Origin: CAIYYO01 sp049299895
GTDB taxonomy: Archaea; Altiarchaeota; Altiarchaeia; IMC4; QMZM01
Assembly (NCBI GenBank): GCA_049299895.1
Contig: JBAQYF010000023.1
Coordinates: 49,889 to 113,888, forward strand
Length of the DNA stretch: 64,000 bases
Direction of reading: 5' to 3'
Under the pieces are notes generated by a model. That model was not told the DNA's origin. It ran no database searches and was given only the letters and a program-made list of their open reading frames with translations. The stretch's first letter is position 1, and each line of letters begins with the position of its first letter. Made by a program: the position numbers and the translations under genes. This document shows, piece by piece, positions 38,913 through 48,192 of the stretch.

Positions 38913-40175
38913 TTAGTCGTCTGTTTTCACTTCGTCCAGGACCGGCTCGAAGATGAAATATTTCTCGACATATGTCTTCATCTCGTCGTCGGATATCGCG
39001 GATCTCCTACCCCCGTCGTAGAGCTTGTGTATGTCCGCATATATCTTGTTTATCCTGGGGTCGTCTTTCTCTATGTTGACTTTCACGTTCATTATCTGCT
39101 GCGCGATGTCTTCGACTTTCTGCTTTATCACTTCGCGCCCGGAAGAGTCTCCGACCATAAGCTTCCTTCGGCCCCCGACCATCTCGGGAGGGAAAGGCTC
39201 GTACGTGAAGGGGCATTTTATTATCCCCGCAGTGTGTATGCCCGACTCGTGCGCAAATACGTTCTCGCCCACTATAGCCTTATTCCTGGGAACATGGAGG
39301 CGCACTTCTTTTTCCATGTATCTTGCGAAAGCCGTCAGCTCCGCAGGGTCGTATTTTTCGAATCCGCCCACGCGGGTTATGAAGAACATCATTATCTTTT
39401 CGAGTTCGCTGTTGCCTGCGCGCTCGCCTATCCCGAGGAACGTCAGATTCGACCAGTTGGCTCCGTACCAGTATCCTGCAAGGGAGTTTGCCACCCCGAG
39501 GCCGTAGTCGTCGTGCATGTGAGTCTCTATGTTCTTTACTTTGAGTTTCTTCAATTCCTGCACGGACTTGGGTATGCCGAAGGGCAGTTCCGCATCGGGA
39601 AACGGGAGGCCGAGGCCCAGCGTGTCGCACATGCGTATCGTCGTGTCCGGGTCGATCTCTATTATTTTCTTTACGAACGGGCGGATGAAAGCGGGCCATT
39701 CGGCTCTTGTAAGGTCTTCCAGGTGGCATCTTGTTGCAAGGCCGTGGTCTACCGCGTATTGGAGCGCGTCCAGGTATTTCTTCTCCGCGTCCTCGCGGCT
39801 CTTCAGGCCCAGCTTCTCGAATATGTGCACGTCGGATACGGACATCAGTATGCCGGTCTCTTTTATGCCGTCCATTTGCAGGACCAGGTCTATGTCCTCC
39901 TTTTTCGCCCTCGCCCAGCCTGTGACCTCCGGGAACTCGTAGCCTTTGTCGAGCATTATCCTTGCCACGTCTTTGTCTCTCTGGTTGAACAGGAAGCACT
40001 CCAGTTTCTCGATCCCGAGGTCGTGCAGGTACTCGAATATCCGCAGCCTGTGCTTCTTGGTCATGACCAGGCCAGGCATCTGGGACCCGTCCCGCATGGT
40101 CGAGTCGGAGATTTTTACTTCCTGCCCTAAGGGAAGTTTTACCCTTGGCATGTCTTCGTAGCTTCGGATGAACAT
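38913..40175 (-). CDS. HMGL-family acyltransferase (citramalate/homocitrate/Re-citrate synthase-like)
   Basis: 420 residues, one DRE-TIM barrel plus the (HMGL)-type helical subdomain but no LeuA allosteric domain. Metal and substrate motifs: DSTMRDGSQMPGLVMTKKHR near 24-43, the HxH motif in THMHDDYGLGVAN, GERAGNSELEKI and FAHESGIHTAGI. The Ser in DGS, the early helix and absence of the regulatory domain are unlike ordinary isopropylmalate synthases and recall Re-citrate synthase-like proteins; the substrate cannot be fixed. It would condense acetyl-CoA with a 2-oxo acid. Single gene. Confidence 0.8.
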   Translation of the reverse strand: MFIRSYEDMPRVKLPLGQEVKISDSTMRDGSQMPGLVMTKKHRLRIFEYLHDLGIEKLECFLFNQRDKDVARIMLDKGYEFPEVTGWARAKKEDIDLVLQMDGIKETGILMSVSDVHIFEKLGLKSREDAEKKYLDALQYAVDHGLATRCHLEDLTRAEWPAFIRPFVKKIIEIDPDTTIRMCDTLGLGLPFPDAELPFGIPKSVQELKKLKVKNIETHMHDDYGLGVANSLAGYWYGANWSNLTFLGIGERAGNSELEKIMMFFITRVGGFEKYDPAELTAFARYMEKEVRLHVPRNKAIVGENVFAHESGIHTAGIIKCPFTYEPFPPEMVGGRRKLMVGDSSGREVIKQKVEDIAQQIMNVKVNIEKDDPRINKIYADIHKLYDGGRRSAISDDEMKTYVEKYFIFEPVLDEVKTDD

Positions 40176-40248
40176 GATTATAAATAGATATTACAGAATT
40201 AAAAGTAGGGCAAAACAGCATAAAAGAGTGCCATAATTGCGGAAACAA

Positions 40249-41166
40249 TCAGAGGGCGTCTTCCGCGGCTTTCTTTTCCCATTCGAAGCCTCCCCGGTTC
40301 ATCTGCCCTTCCAGTATCCCGACGAATGCGTCGAACAATTGCTTGTCCGTGCTCACCGAAAAGAAATCGACGCCGGTGTCTTCGCAGATCTCCCGGATGG
40401 CGAATATGTGTTCCATGAATTTTCTGTGGTAGTCTTTCTTGAAGTTCGGTGAAAGGTAGACCTTCTCGGATTTCGAGGTCTCGAGGTCTTCGAAATCGAT
40501 ATCGTCCGACCACTTGAGGGATACTTCCCCGGGGTCCAGCACCTGCACCAGCATCGCTTCCCGGGAGCCTCTTGCCACCCGGTAGATACCTTTTCTGAGG
40601 GATTCGATCGGTTCAAGGAAGTCGGAGATAACGACCATGTAAGACTTTGTCTTGATGTAGGAGGAGTACTGGCTCATGGATTCTCCCAGGTTCGTTATGC
40701 CCTGGAGCTTTGCCGTATTCATCAGTTCTATCATCCTGAAGAACTGCATCTTTCCCTTGTTGGGCTGCATTATCTCAAGGACCCTGTCGGAATACAGCGC
40801 CGGCGCGAATTTCTCATAGCGGTGCATGGCGATGAAGGCGAATCCTGCGGCCATGCTCCCCGCGTAGTCGAATTTGCGCATCTTCGTGGTCGTAAAATCC
40901 ATGCTGCTGCTCCCGTCTACCAGGAGGTGCAGCGTAAAGTCCTTTTCTTCCTCAAAGCGCCTTATGTACAGTTTCTCTATGCGTCCGTAGAGCTTCCAGT
41001 CGATGGCCCGAAAATCGTCCCCGGTATAATATTCCCGGTGGTCGTAGAGCTCCATCCCGCGCCCCTGTTTTATGGAACTCCTGCTTCCCAGATACACGCT
41101 TGAGACCTTCTTTCGAGTGATTAGGTTCAGCTTCTTCAATTCATCCAGGAACTCGGAATCGATCAT
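40249..41166 (-). CDS. DUF58 protein of the MoxR operon
   Basis: 305 residues. DUF58/VWA-like: GRGMELYDHREYYTGDDFRA, IDWKLYGRIEKLYIRRFEEE and the MIDAS-type DGSSSMDF. No membrane helices. DUF58 partners of MoxR AAA ATPases are thought to act as adaptors for metal-ion or protein-complex assembly. Its start is 14 nt after the MoxR stop, so it is the last gene of the five-gene operon. Confidence 0.85.
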   Translation of the reverse strand: MIDSEFLDELKKLNLITRKKVSSVYLGSRSSIKQGRGMELYDHREYYTGDDFRAIDWKLYGRIEKLYIRRFEEEKDFTLHLLVDGSSSMDFTTTKMRKFDYAGSMAAGFAFIAMHRYEKFAPALYSDRVLEIMQPNKGKMQFFRMIELMNTAKLQGITNLGESMSQYSSYIKTKSYMVVISDFLEPIESLRKGIYRVARGSREAMLVQVLDPGEVSLKWSDDIDFEDLETSKSEKVYLSPNFKKDYHRKFMEHIFAIREICEDTGVDFFSVSTDKQLFDAFVGILEGQMNRGGFEWEKKAAEDAL

Positions 41167-41180
41167 CTTCGGACAGGTTT

Positions 41181-42197
41181 TTAGTCCTTCACTATTCTCT
41201 TTATCACGTCGTCGGTGGTTACCCCTTTGCGTTCGGAGTCGAAGTTGAGTATTATCCTGTGCCTTAGAACTGGGAATGCCATCTCTTTTATGTCTTCTTT
41301 CTTCACGTAGTCTCTTCCGGATATGAGCGCCTTGGCCTTTCCTGCAAGGATTATACCTATTGACGCCCTGGGAGAAGCGCCGTAGTCGAGCATCTCCTTG
41401 GCAGTTGAGTCGCGGTCCGGCCTGGTCCTCGCGACTATGTCGAGCGCGTATTTCTTCAGTTCGTTCGATATCGGGACCATCCTTGTAAGCTCCTGTATCT
41501 TCAGGAGCCGGTCCCGGTCTATGACCTTTCGGACCGAGGGGATGCCTTCGCCAGTGTAGAGGTCTATTATCTTTTCCTCGTCCTTGGGTTCGGGGTATTT
41601 GACTATTATCTTCATGAGGAACCTGTCTATCTGCGCTTCAGGGAGGGGGTATGTTCCTTCCATCTCTATGGGGTTCTGCGTCGCGAGTACGAAGAAGGGT
41701 TTTTCCAGCGGGAACGTGCAAGTACCTACGGTTACCTGCTTTTCCTGCATCGCTTCCAGGAGCGCGGACTGCGTCTTGGGCGTGGCCCTGTTTATCTCGT
41801 CTGCCAAAAGGAGGTTCGTGAAAACGGGTCCCGGCTCGAAGCGGAACCTCTTCTTTCCTTCGGTCTCTTCCACGAGGTAAGTACCCGTTATGTCCGAAGG
41901 CATCAGGTCGGGAGTACACTGCACCCTCTTGAATTTGAGGTCCATGACCTGCGAGAGCGTGTTGACCATCAGCGTTTTTCCAAGGCCGGGGTATCCTTCC
42001 AGGAGCGCGTGATTCTTCGTGAAGATTGAAATCAGTATCTGTTCTATTGCCTCATGCTGTCCTGCGACTACTTTTCCAATCTCTGAGAAGATATCGTGAT
42101 AGGTAGCGCCCATTGTGGAACTTACTTCGGTAAGCTCGTCTCTCCTGTCCTCTTTCGCGGTGGCATTTTGCCCCCAAAGACTTCCTCCGGCTTTCAT
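41181..42197 (-). CDS. MoxR-type AAA+ ATPase
   Basis: 338 residues. Walker A EGYPGLGKTLMVNTL near 68, Walker B LLLADEINRATPKTQSALLE, sensor 1 FVLATQNPIEMEGTYPLPEA, and Arg finger region DRFLMKI. The first 28 residues are polar and not conserved, so the Met at MGATYHDIF may be the true start. Typical MoxR chaperone-like ATPase, acting with the DUF58 protein downstream. Confidence 0.9.
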   Translation of the reverse strand: MKAGGSLWGQNATAKEDRRDELTEVSSTMGATYHDIFSEIGKVVAGQHEAIEQILISIFTKNHALLEGYPGLGKTLMVNTLSQVMDLKFKRVQCTPDLMPSDITGTYLVEETEGKKRFRFEPGPVFTNLLLADEINRATPKTQSALLEAMQEKQVTVGTCTFPLEKPFFVLATQNPIEMEGTYPLPEAQIDRFLMKIIVKYPEPKDEEKIIDLYTGEGIPSVRKVIDRDRLLKIQELTRMVPISNELKKYALDIVARTRPDRDSTAKEMLDYGASPRASIGIILAGKAKALISGRDYVKKEDIKEMAFPVLRHRIILNFDSERKGVTTDDVIKRIVKD

Positions 42198-42239
42198 TTT
42201 CAGTAGCGTGATATTTTAAACGATTATTCGGAAAGGAAC

Positions 42240-42632
42240 TCACTCCTTGTAAGGAGCCTCCTCTTTGTATTCTTCGAACGGCTTCATGACGTCTTTTAGA
42301 TGCTCTATCAGCCTGAGCATGTGATGCACCTTGTCCTCCATCTCCATGACTCCATAGGTCGCAGAGTCTACCTTTTCTCCCAGCTGTACTTTAAGGTTGT
42401 AGTCCGTCATCCTCTGGACTATCTCTTCAAGGTTGCTCATAGAGGTCTTCACCTCAGTCACCTTGCTCCCGAATGCGTCCATGTTGTGATGCAAAAGCTC
42501 CACCTCGTCGCTCAGGCGCTTTGCGACTGTCTTGTTCCTGAAGCGCTCAGCCTTTACGCGGTTATAGGCAAGAACCATCGTATCATAAAGCCCCTTGTCC
42601 ACGAGCAGGACCTCTCTATCCTTCATGCTCAT
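42240..42632 (-). CDS. Small coiled-coil protein of MoxR operon
   Basis: 130 residues, no membrane segment; mainly helical with heptad-like spacing (AKRLSDEVELLHHNMDAFGS, EVKTSMSNLEEIVQRMTDY, MEDKVHHMLRLIEHLKDVM). No family recognised. It overlaps the upstream membrane-protein gene by 4 nt and lies 42 nt upstream of the MoxR gene. Context suggests it is a partner of the membrane components of this operon. Confidence 0.6.
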   Translation of the reverse strand: MSMKDREVLLVDKGLYDTMVLAYNRVKAERFRNKTVAKRLSDEVELLHHNMDAFGSKVTEVKTSMSNLEEIVQRMTDYNLKVQLGEKVDSATYGVMEMEDKVHHMLRLIEHLKDVMKPFEEYKEEAPYKE

Positions 42633-43552
42633 TTCCCGCCCTCCAAAGAAAGCTTCTCGAAATAACTCCTGATGACTTCCTCGTATTCAACGGGATCCTG
42701 GCTGCGGTCGCTGCCCGCCGAATCGACCTCCTCGGGGACGCTATAGGCGCGGCGTTCCGATTCTTTCCTGGTGTCTTCTATGTCGACCTCTCCTCCATAT
42801 TCGGGATGCACTTCCATCTTCACGTTCTGCCCTTCTATCCTCGCGGACGTCGGGGCTCCGTAAAGGTTCTGGTTGTCGTTCTCTCCCGTTCCCCCGCCTG
42901 TGCCGGCAAGAGGCCCCTCGGAAAAGCCGGGCGCCTTCCCGCCGTATGCGCCGCCGATCTTCTCGGTCTCCTTCTTGTTGGAGTGATTGCCGCGCTCCCA
43001 TTCCTTGCCCCCGCCCATGCTCATGGTGTCCGAGCCGCCGCTGCCGTCGCCGTTCCCGGACAGATCGTTTATGGTCCGCTCTATGTCGGTGCGAAAGTGT
43101 AGTCCTGCCTGCTGTATTTCCACGAGGTGTATTGACAGGAGGGAGAATAGCAGTATGATGATGACAAAGACCCGCGAAAAAACGCCTTTCCCGCTCATGA
43201 AAGCGGACGAATGCAGGTCGTCCAGCCTGCCGGAGACGTCGGCGATGAGCCGTTCAGCCAGGATGTTGGACTCCTTGCGGTTGTCGTATGCGGTCTGCAG
43301 TTTCTCATCCAACGAGGGATATTTCACAACTATGTCTTTGATGGTCCGCCGGTCGTGCATGATCGCCGCGAGTTTGAGCATGAAATATGCAAATGCGGGC
43401 ATGAAGCCTATGGAGACGTTTAATCCGGCCAGGGAGAGTGCTATCGCACACAGGGTGAATATTATTATTGCCTCCAGGGTAACCGAGAACATCCGGATCT
43501 TTACTATCTCAAAGCGCGCGTCGCTCACGCGGGAATTAATCGGGTCTTTCAT
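42629..43552 (-). CDS. Two-helix membrane protein with Gly/Ser-rich extracytoplasmic region
   Basis: 307 residues. First membrane helix pair at about 28-66 (LEAIIIFTLCAIALSLAGLN, SIGFMPAFAYFMLKLAAIMH), a cytosolic helical segment (YPSLDEKLQTAYDNRKESN), a further helix at about 125-146 (VFVIIILLFSLLSIHLVEIQ), and a long low-complexity, Gly/Ser/Glu-rich tail. The topology, with a middle DEKLxTA motif, is that of the DUF7502-like proteins found in archaeal MoxR-DUF58 operons. Overlaps its neighbours by 4 nt on both sides. Confidence 0.6.
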   Translation of the reverse strand: MKDPINSRVSDARFEIVKIRMFSVTLEAIIIFTLCAIALSLAGLNVSIGFMPAFAYFMLKLAAIMHDRRTIKDIVVKYPSLDEKLQTAYDNRKESNILAERLIADVSGRLDDLHSSAFMSGKGVFSRVFVIIILLFSLLSIHLVEIQQAGLHFRTDIERTINDLSGNGDGSGGSDTMSMGGGKEWERGNHSNKKETEKIGGAYGGKAPGFSEGPLAGTGGGTGENDNQNLYGAPTSARIEGQNVKMEVHPEYGGEVDIEDTRKESERRAYSVPEEVDSAGSDRSQDPVEYEEVIRSYFEKLSLEGGK

Positions 43553-44295
43553 GCTGATCCAATAGATGTAATGCTTCTTTTTCCGTTGCTTATGCTGTTT
43601 CCAAGAGAGGTTATCGCATTGCCCAGTTTTCCGCGGATGTAGGACCTAAGGTCTTCGAGGTCGTCCTGGATGTCGTCCTGAGCGTCTGAGCTTATCTCCG
43701 CCGGGACTTCCAGGTCCCCTGTGGCGATATACAGGTCGTCTATCTGGGATGAAAGGTCTTCTAAGTCTTTCTTCACAAAGTAAAGGTTCTCTTCCGACTG
43801 ATTGAACGAATAACTGGCCTCCTTTGCCTTCAGAACCATGTAGTTTATCTTGGAGTCTTTTTTGGCTATCTGCTCGGTTTTTAGTTCAACGCTCTTTTGG
43901 CACACGTCGAGATCCTTTTTCTTGTCGGCATAGTTTGCCTTCCATTTAGACACTTCCTGCTGCGTGGACGTAAGATTCTCTTCAAGGGTCTCTTTCTCGC
44001 CCTTCAGGTTCTCGAAAAAGCCGCCGAGCGAGTTCTGCTTTTCTTTTGTGAGATTCAATTCCTTGATTATGTCCACAAGGGAACGTTCCCTGACATCCAG
44101 TTCTTCACGCGTCTTGTTGATCTCGACGATCTTTTTATCCAGTTCGGCGTTCTTCTCTTCCAGCTTGTCGAGGGCGGAGTTGTACTCACTTGCAAGGCCC
44201 TTGTATTCGTTCTGGAAGTATAGTCCCATGCCCACCATGGATAATATTATCAATACGAGCAGCCCTAAAAAGAATAAATTAACGTCCCGCTTCAT
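43549..44295 (-). CDS. Membrane-anchored long coiled-coil protein
   Basis: 248 residues. N-terminal membrane helix at about 8-27 (LFFLGLLVLIILSMVGMGLY), then about 150 residues of coiled coil (LASEYNSALDKLEEKNAELD, REELDVRERSLVDIIKELN, SLGGFFENLKGEKETLEENL) and a shorter polar C-terminus with a second helix (DIQDDLEDLRSYIRGKLGNA). No homologue recognised. First gene of the MoxR operon; overlaps the next gene by 4 nt. Probably a scaffold that projects to one side of the membrane. Confidence 0.6.
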   Translation of the reverse strand: MKRDVNLFFLGLLVLIILSMVGMGLYFQNEYKGLASEYNSALDKLEEKNAELDKKIVEINKTREELDVRERSLVDIIKELNLTKEKQNSLGGFFENLKGEKETLEENLTSTQQEVSKWKANYADKKKDLDVCQKSVELKTEQIAKKDSKINYMVLKAKEASYSFNQSEENLYFVKKDLEDLSSQIDDLYIATGDLEVPAEISSDAQDDIQDDLEDLRSYIRGKLGNAITSLGNSISNGKRSITSIGSA

Positions 44296-44372
44296 TTTGG
44301 AATAAATTAAACTTGTAGATTAATTTATTATAACGAACCATCCTATATACTTAATGTCTTTCAGGATTTAAA

Positions 44373-45176
44373 ATGGCCGCCACCAAAGCACTCGTTAAAG
44401 AATACATGACGGAAAAAGTAGATTACATACCTGCAGAAACAACTGTAGAAAAGGCCATAGAGATATTCGTAAAATCGACTCACCACACTTTCCCTGTCAC
44501 AAGAAAAGGGAATCTCCTCGGGTTCATAACCGCAAAAGACCTCCTGGCATGCTACAAGACGCCGAAAAAGCAGATAAAGGAGATAACCCAGGTAAAGATA
44601 CTGGTGGCAAGGCCGGAACTCGCGCTGGACGATGCCGCACGCGTCATGTTCCGCTCAGGCCTGCGGCAATTGCCCGTAGTCGACGACAAGGGACTCCTGA
44701 TAGGGATTGTGACGAATACGGACATACTGCGCTCGCACATAGAGAGGGCCACCCCGAGAAAAGTGGACATGGTAAAGAACCTCCTGGAATCAAAACACGG
44801 GGTGAAGATACACGTCAGGATGTATCCCGTCCCCCTGAGCAAGCTGCGCCCCACGCAGACAAGGATACACGCAGACGAACTCCAGGGGAGACTGTACGAA
44901 CTGAAGAGAGGCCTTGCAGAACCCCTGATAGTAGTCAAAAAGAAGAATTACTTCGTCCTCGTAGACGGGCACCACCGGGTGATTGCGGCAAAGGAATTAG
45001 GCATCAAAGAGATAATGGCCCACGTTCTGGAACCTGAATCGGACATAGAGACCGGCATGGAAAAAGCCGCAAAAGACTCCGGACTCCTGACGCTGGACGA
45101 CATAAAGATAATAGACGACGCCCAGCACCCGCTCGTCGAGATAACGACGAAGCTCGTAAAAAAGAACGAGACCTGA
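44373..45176 (+). CDS. CBS-domain plus ParB/Srx-like protein, possible serine kinase
   Basis: 267 residues. Two CBS domains (about 5-60 and 75-135: VKEYMTEKVDYIPAETTVEK, ARVMFRSGLRQLPVVDDKGL) followed by a ParB/sulfiredoxin-fold domain with VPLSKLRPTQTRIHADELQG, LAEPLIVVKKKNYFVLVDGHHRVIAAKELG and a short C-terminal end. The DGHHR motif is the phosphate-binding site of ParB-like nucleotide hydrolases and is shared with the archaeal free-serine kinase SerK. CBS domains would bind adenine nucleotides and regulate it. Given SepCysS in the same window, phosphoserine production is an attractive guess, not proven. The start has A/T-rich sequence upstream and no ribosome site. Confidence 0.6.
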   Translation: MAATKALVKEYMTEKVDYIPAETTVEKAIEIFVKSTHHTFPVTRKGNLLGFITAKDLLACYKTPKKQIKEITQVKILVARPELALDDAARVMFRSGLRQLPVVDDKGLLIGIVTNTDILRSHIERATPRKVDMVKNLLESKHGVKIHVRMYPVPLSKLRPTQTRIHADELQGRLYELKRGLAEPLIVVKKKNYFVLVDGHHRVIAAKELGIKEIMAHVLEPESDIETGMEKAAKDSGLLTLDDIKIIDDAQHPLVEITTKLVKKNET

Positions 45177-45227
45177 TCTTGCCTCCAGTCCTGTTTTTTT
45201 ATCTTCTTTTCTAAATAGGATAACAAG

Positions 45228-48182
45228 ATGAAAAGTAGGATATACGTTATATTGACCTGCATATACCTGATAGGGATAACATACGCCTCTTCCTACGACT
45301 GCAACAGCTGCGCCGACTGCACCGCAAAAATAGCGTCGTCCGCGCCCGGGGATACGATAACGCTTTCATCGGACATTACAGCAAGCGATTCGTGCATCAA
45401 CGTAAGCGGAAAATCAGGATTTGTTTTCGACTGCGCGGGCCGCGCCATAACGGGCACGGGGCAATACGGGAGGGGCGTGCAGATGGGATACGGCGGAAAC
45501 GCAACGATAAGGAACTGCCTGATACGTTCATTCTACTACGGAGTATACGTCCACGACTCGGAGAACAACACAATCAAGAGCAACACTGCGGAGAACAATA
45601 ACGTCGGGATATACTGCTCGAATGCCCCGCGCAGCAATGCGCAGGCGAACATAATCACGGAATCGGTCTACGGCGGAATCTTCATAGGAACTGGCTCCGA
45701 GTACAGCAACGCCGCCGAAAACGAGATATCCTCCTCTTCGGTTTATTCTTACGGAATAGAGGTCTACATGTCCAACACCAGCACGGTATCCTCCAACGTC
45801 ATACGCGCCAAACAATACGGGATAAGGATCACATCCTCATCATACGTCCTCGCGAACGCCAACACCGCATGCGGGCACACCATCCAGGACGTGTTCGCCT
45901 ACCTGTCAAGCGGGAACGCCGGGGATTCCAACACATGCGACAAATCCAGCGGATGGAACGATGCCGGAGTAACAGGATGCAAATATCCCTGCCAGGGAAC
46001 ATCCACTACGACAACCGGGCCCGCTTCATCCTCGTCCACTACGACAACATCAGGAACAACGACAACGCTCATACCGGGAGCACTCACGTGCGCATCCTGC
46101 CGGGAATGCAGGGAAAAGATAAATTCCGCGAATCTCGGAAGCACGGTATATCTTACTTCCAACATCACAACCTCCCTGGACACATGCGTGGAGACCATCG
46201 GCAAAACAGGAGTCACGTTCGACTGCCAGAACCACGGCATAAGGAGTTCGAACGGGACGGCAACTTACGGAGTATATCTTGAATCATCCCCCAGCATGAC
46301 TATAAAGAACTGCATGATATCCGGGTTCAACATGGGAATACTTGTATACAGTGGCTCAAACTACACGGCAATATACAAGAACACTGTGGAGAACAGCTTG
46401 ACTGAAGGAGTAAGCGTCTTTCTGTCAAACCACGTGAGCGTTACGGAAAACACCGTCGGGCACATGCCTGCAACGTCTCTTGCGGCAATCGGCATCATCA
46501 ATTCGAACCAGAGCATCGTCATGAAAAACAGGGTCAACAATAACCGCGAAACAGGGATACTCCTGTATTATTCCATGAACGGGACGGTTTCGGATAACAG
46601 CCTGGGCGGCAACGGATACGGCATAAACATAACCGAAGGGTCCGCATACAATTCGTTCTCAAGAAATACCGTGGAAAACAACACTTACGGAATATCAATA
46701 GCCACATCCGGCAAACACAACACACTGAAAAATAATTACGCCTGCTACAACTCCAAATACGATCTCTACCATGACGGAGCGAATAATTCCGGAACGGACA
46801 ATACCTGTTCCAAATCCAGGGGATGGTCCGACGCCAATTACTCCGGCTGTTCCAACAGATGCCCCAGCCTGCCGTTCAAAGAGTGCCAGCAAACTTTCGG
46901 AGGAGCGCAAGACGACGTAGGCCGAAAGGTCATAGAAACATCCGACGGCGGCTACGCGATAATTGGAACGACATCCTCATGCGGCGCAGGAGGAGACGAC
47001 GTCTTCTTCATAAAGACGAACGAGAACTGCGCAATGGAATGGAACATGACATACGGAGGCGCGGAAGACGACTCGGCTTATTCCATCAGGCAAACCTCGG
47101 ACTACGGATACATAATAGCGGGAACCACCAGGTCCTACGGAGCCGGAGGGAGCGACCTATGGCTGCTAAAGACATCCGAAGGCGGCACCATGGAATGGAG
47201 CAAAACCTATGGAGGAAAATACTCCGAAAAGGGATACGACGTCCTGGAACTGGCAGACGGCTTCCTGGTTCTTGGAACGGAGGAACTGGACAGCAATATA
47301 GGCGCAGGAAACATCAATCTCTGGATAATAAAGACTGATCGTTCCGGAGCGAAATTATGGAATAACAGCCTGGGAGGAGACCTCACGGAATACGGCTTTT
47401 CCCTGAGCCGGACGCTTGAAGGAGGATATGTAATAGCCGGAGCCATGCGCTCCTCGGGTTATGGAGGATTCGACGCATGGAAGATAAAACTTTCCCCGGA
47501 CCTCGCAATAGAAAAAGAGAATCATTACGGTTCGACTGAAAACGACTATGCCTACTCGTGTTTCCAGACAAACGACGGGGGATACGCCATTGGAGGCTCC
47601 ACCGACTCCTACGGCGCCAGGGGATACGACGCCCTCCTCATAAAGACGAATAACAAAGGCGAGACGACATGGAACAAAAGATACGGCGGAACAGAGGACG
47701 ACTACTGTTATTCCATGATAAGAGCATCCGACGGAGGATATATCCTGGCAGGATCGACCAGGTCGTTTGCCGCGGGAGAAGACGATTTCTGGATAGTTAA
47801 AACGGACAGCTCGGGAAACATGAAAGGACAACTGCCGATCGGAGGTGAAGGAAACGAAACGGCCTATTCGGTAATAGAAACATATGACGGAGCCTATGTG
47901 ATGGTAGGATCCACCGACTCCTACGGAAGCGGAGGAGATGACGTGTTCCTTGTAAAGACAATATCTCCTGAAGCAACGACTACGACAACTACGACGACTA
48001 CGACAACGTCCACGTCGTCCACAACGACTACCCTGGGCGGCCCCTGCGAAAAACCCGGGGACTATCCCCCCTGCGGAGATATAACGCTTGCGGAGGTAAT
48101 CAACTACATCAACGCCTGGGCGAGAGGAGAAGCAGAACTCGGAGAAGTAATAGACCTCATAAACGCCTGGGCGTCCGACTGA
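45228..48182 (+). CDS. Giant secreted protein: beta-helix, seven-blade propeller, C-terminal paired-helix domain
   Basis: 984 residues. Signal peptide (about 1-21), then a parallel beta-helix (NosD/PbH1-like: NATIRNCLIRSFYYGVYVHD, NTIKSNTAENNNVGIYC), a Thr linker, a second beta-helix (about 285-545), then seven repeats of about 50 residues (YGGxxDDxxYSxxxTSDGGYxIxGTT...GxxDxWxxKT) from about residue 556 to 910, a Thr-rich stretch, and a C-terminal domain ending LGEVIDLINAWASD. Right-handed helices and a propeller on one chain suggest binding or cleaving polysaccharide at the surface. The C-terminal domain is shared with the protein at 16437. A T-rich run and TATA-like sequence precede the start. 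Confidence 0.75.
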   Translation: MKSRIYVILTCIYLIGITYASSYDCNSCADCTAKIASSAPGDTITLSSDITASDSCINVSGKSGFVFDCAGRAITGTGQYGRGVQMGYGGNATIRNCLIRSFYYGVYVHDSENNTIKSNTAENNNVGIYCSNAPRSNAQANIITESVYGGIFIGTGSEYSNAAENEISSSSVYSYGIEVYMSNTSTVSSNVIRAKQYGIRITSSSYVLANANTACGHTIQDVFAYLSSGNAGDSNTCDKSSGWNDAGVTGCKYPCQGTSTTTTGPASSSSTTTTSGTTTTLIPGALTCASCRECREKINSANLGSTVYLTSNITTSLDTCVETIGKTGVTFDCQNHGIRSSNGTATYGVYLESSPSMTIKNCMISGFNMGILVYSGSNYTAIYKNTVENSLTEGVSVFLSNHVSVTENTVGHMPATSLAAIGIINSNQSIVMKNRVNNNRETGILLYYSMNGTVSDNSLGGNGYGINITEGSAYNSFSRNTVENNTYGISIATSGKHNTLKNNYACYNSKYDLYHDGANNSGTDNTCSKSRGWSDANYSGCSNRCPSLPFKECQQTFGGAQDDVGRKVIETSDGGYAIIGTTSSCGAGGDDVFFIKTNENCAMEWNMTYGGAEDDSAYSIRQTSDYGYIIAGTTRSYGAGGSDLWLLKTSEGGTMEWSKTYGGKYSEKGYDVLELADGFLVLGTEELDSNIGAGNINLWIIKTDRSGAKLWNNSLGGDLTEYGFSLSRTLEGGYVIAGAMRSSGYGGFDAWKIKLSPDLAIEKENHYGSTENDYAYSCFQTNDGGYAIGGSTDSYGARGYDALLIKTNNKGETTWNKRYGGTEDDYCYSMIRASDGGYILAGSTRSFAAGEDDFWIVKTDSSGNMKGQLPIGGEGNETAYSVIETYDGAYVMVGSTDSYGSGGDDVFLVKTISPEATTTTTTTTTTTSTSSTTTTLGGPCEKPGDYPPCGDITLAEVINYINAWARGEAELGEVIDLINAWASD
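46895..47965 (+). repeat. Seven tandem 50-residue repeats (beta-propeller blades)
   Basis: Coding repeats inside the 984-residue protein. Each unit starts with (Y/F/L/I)GG or YGS, contains a core like DDxxYSxxxTSDGGYIIAGTT and ends near DxWLIKT. Seven copies at 48-55 residue spacing fit one closed seven-bladed propeller. The repeats have diverged in DNA sequence, so they are not recent duplications. Confidence 0.7.
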
Positions 48183-48192
48183 AAGAGAACCC

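Noticed and set aside
38877..40130. 417-codon plus-strand frame opposite the HMGL gene
   Set aside because: Antisense shadow; composition rich in His, Tyr and Val typical of reversed coding sequence, with no domain.
16437..48182. CRISPR-like repeats from the Thr-coding stretches
   Set aside because: The ACN-codon runs are coding linkers without regular spacers.
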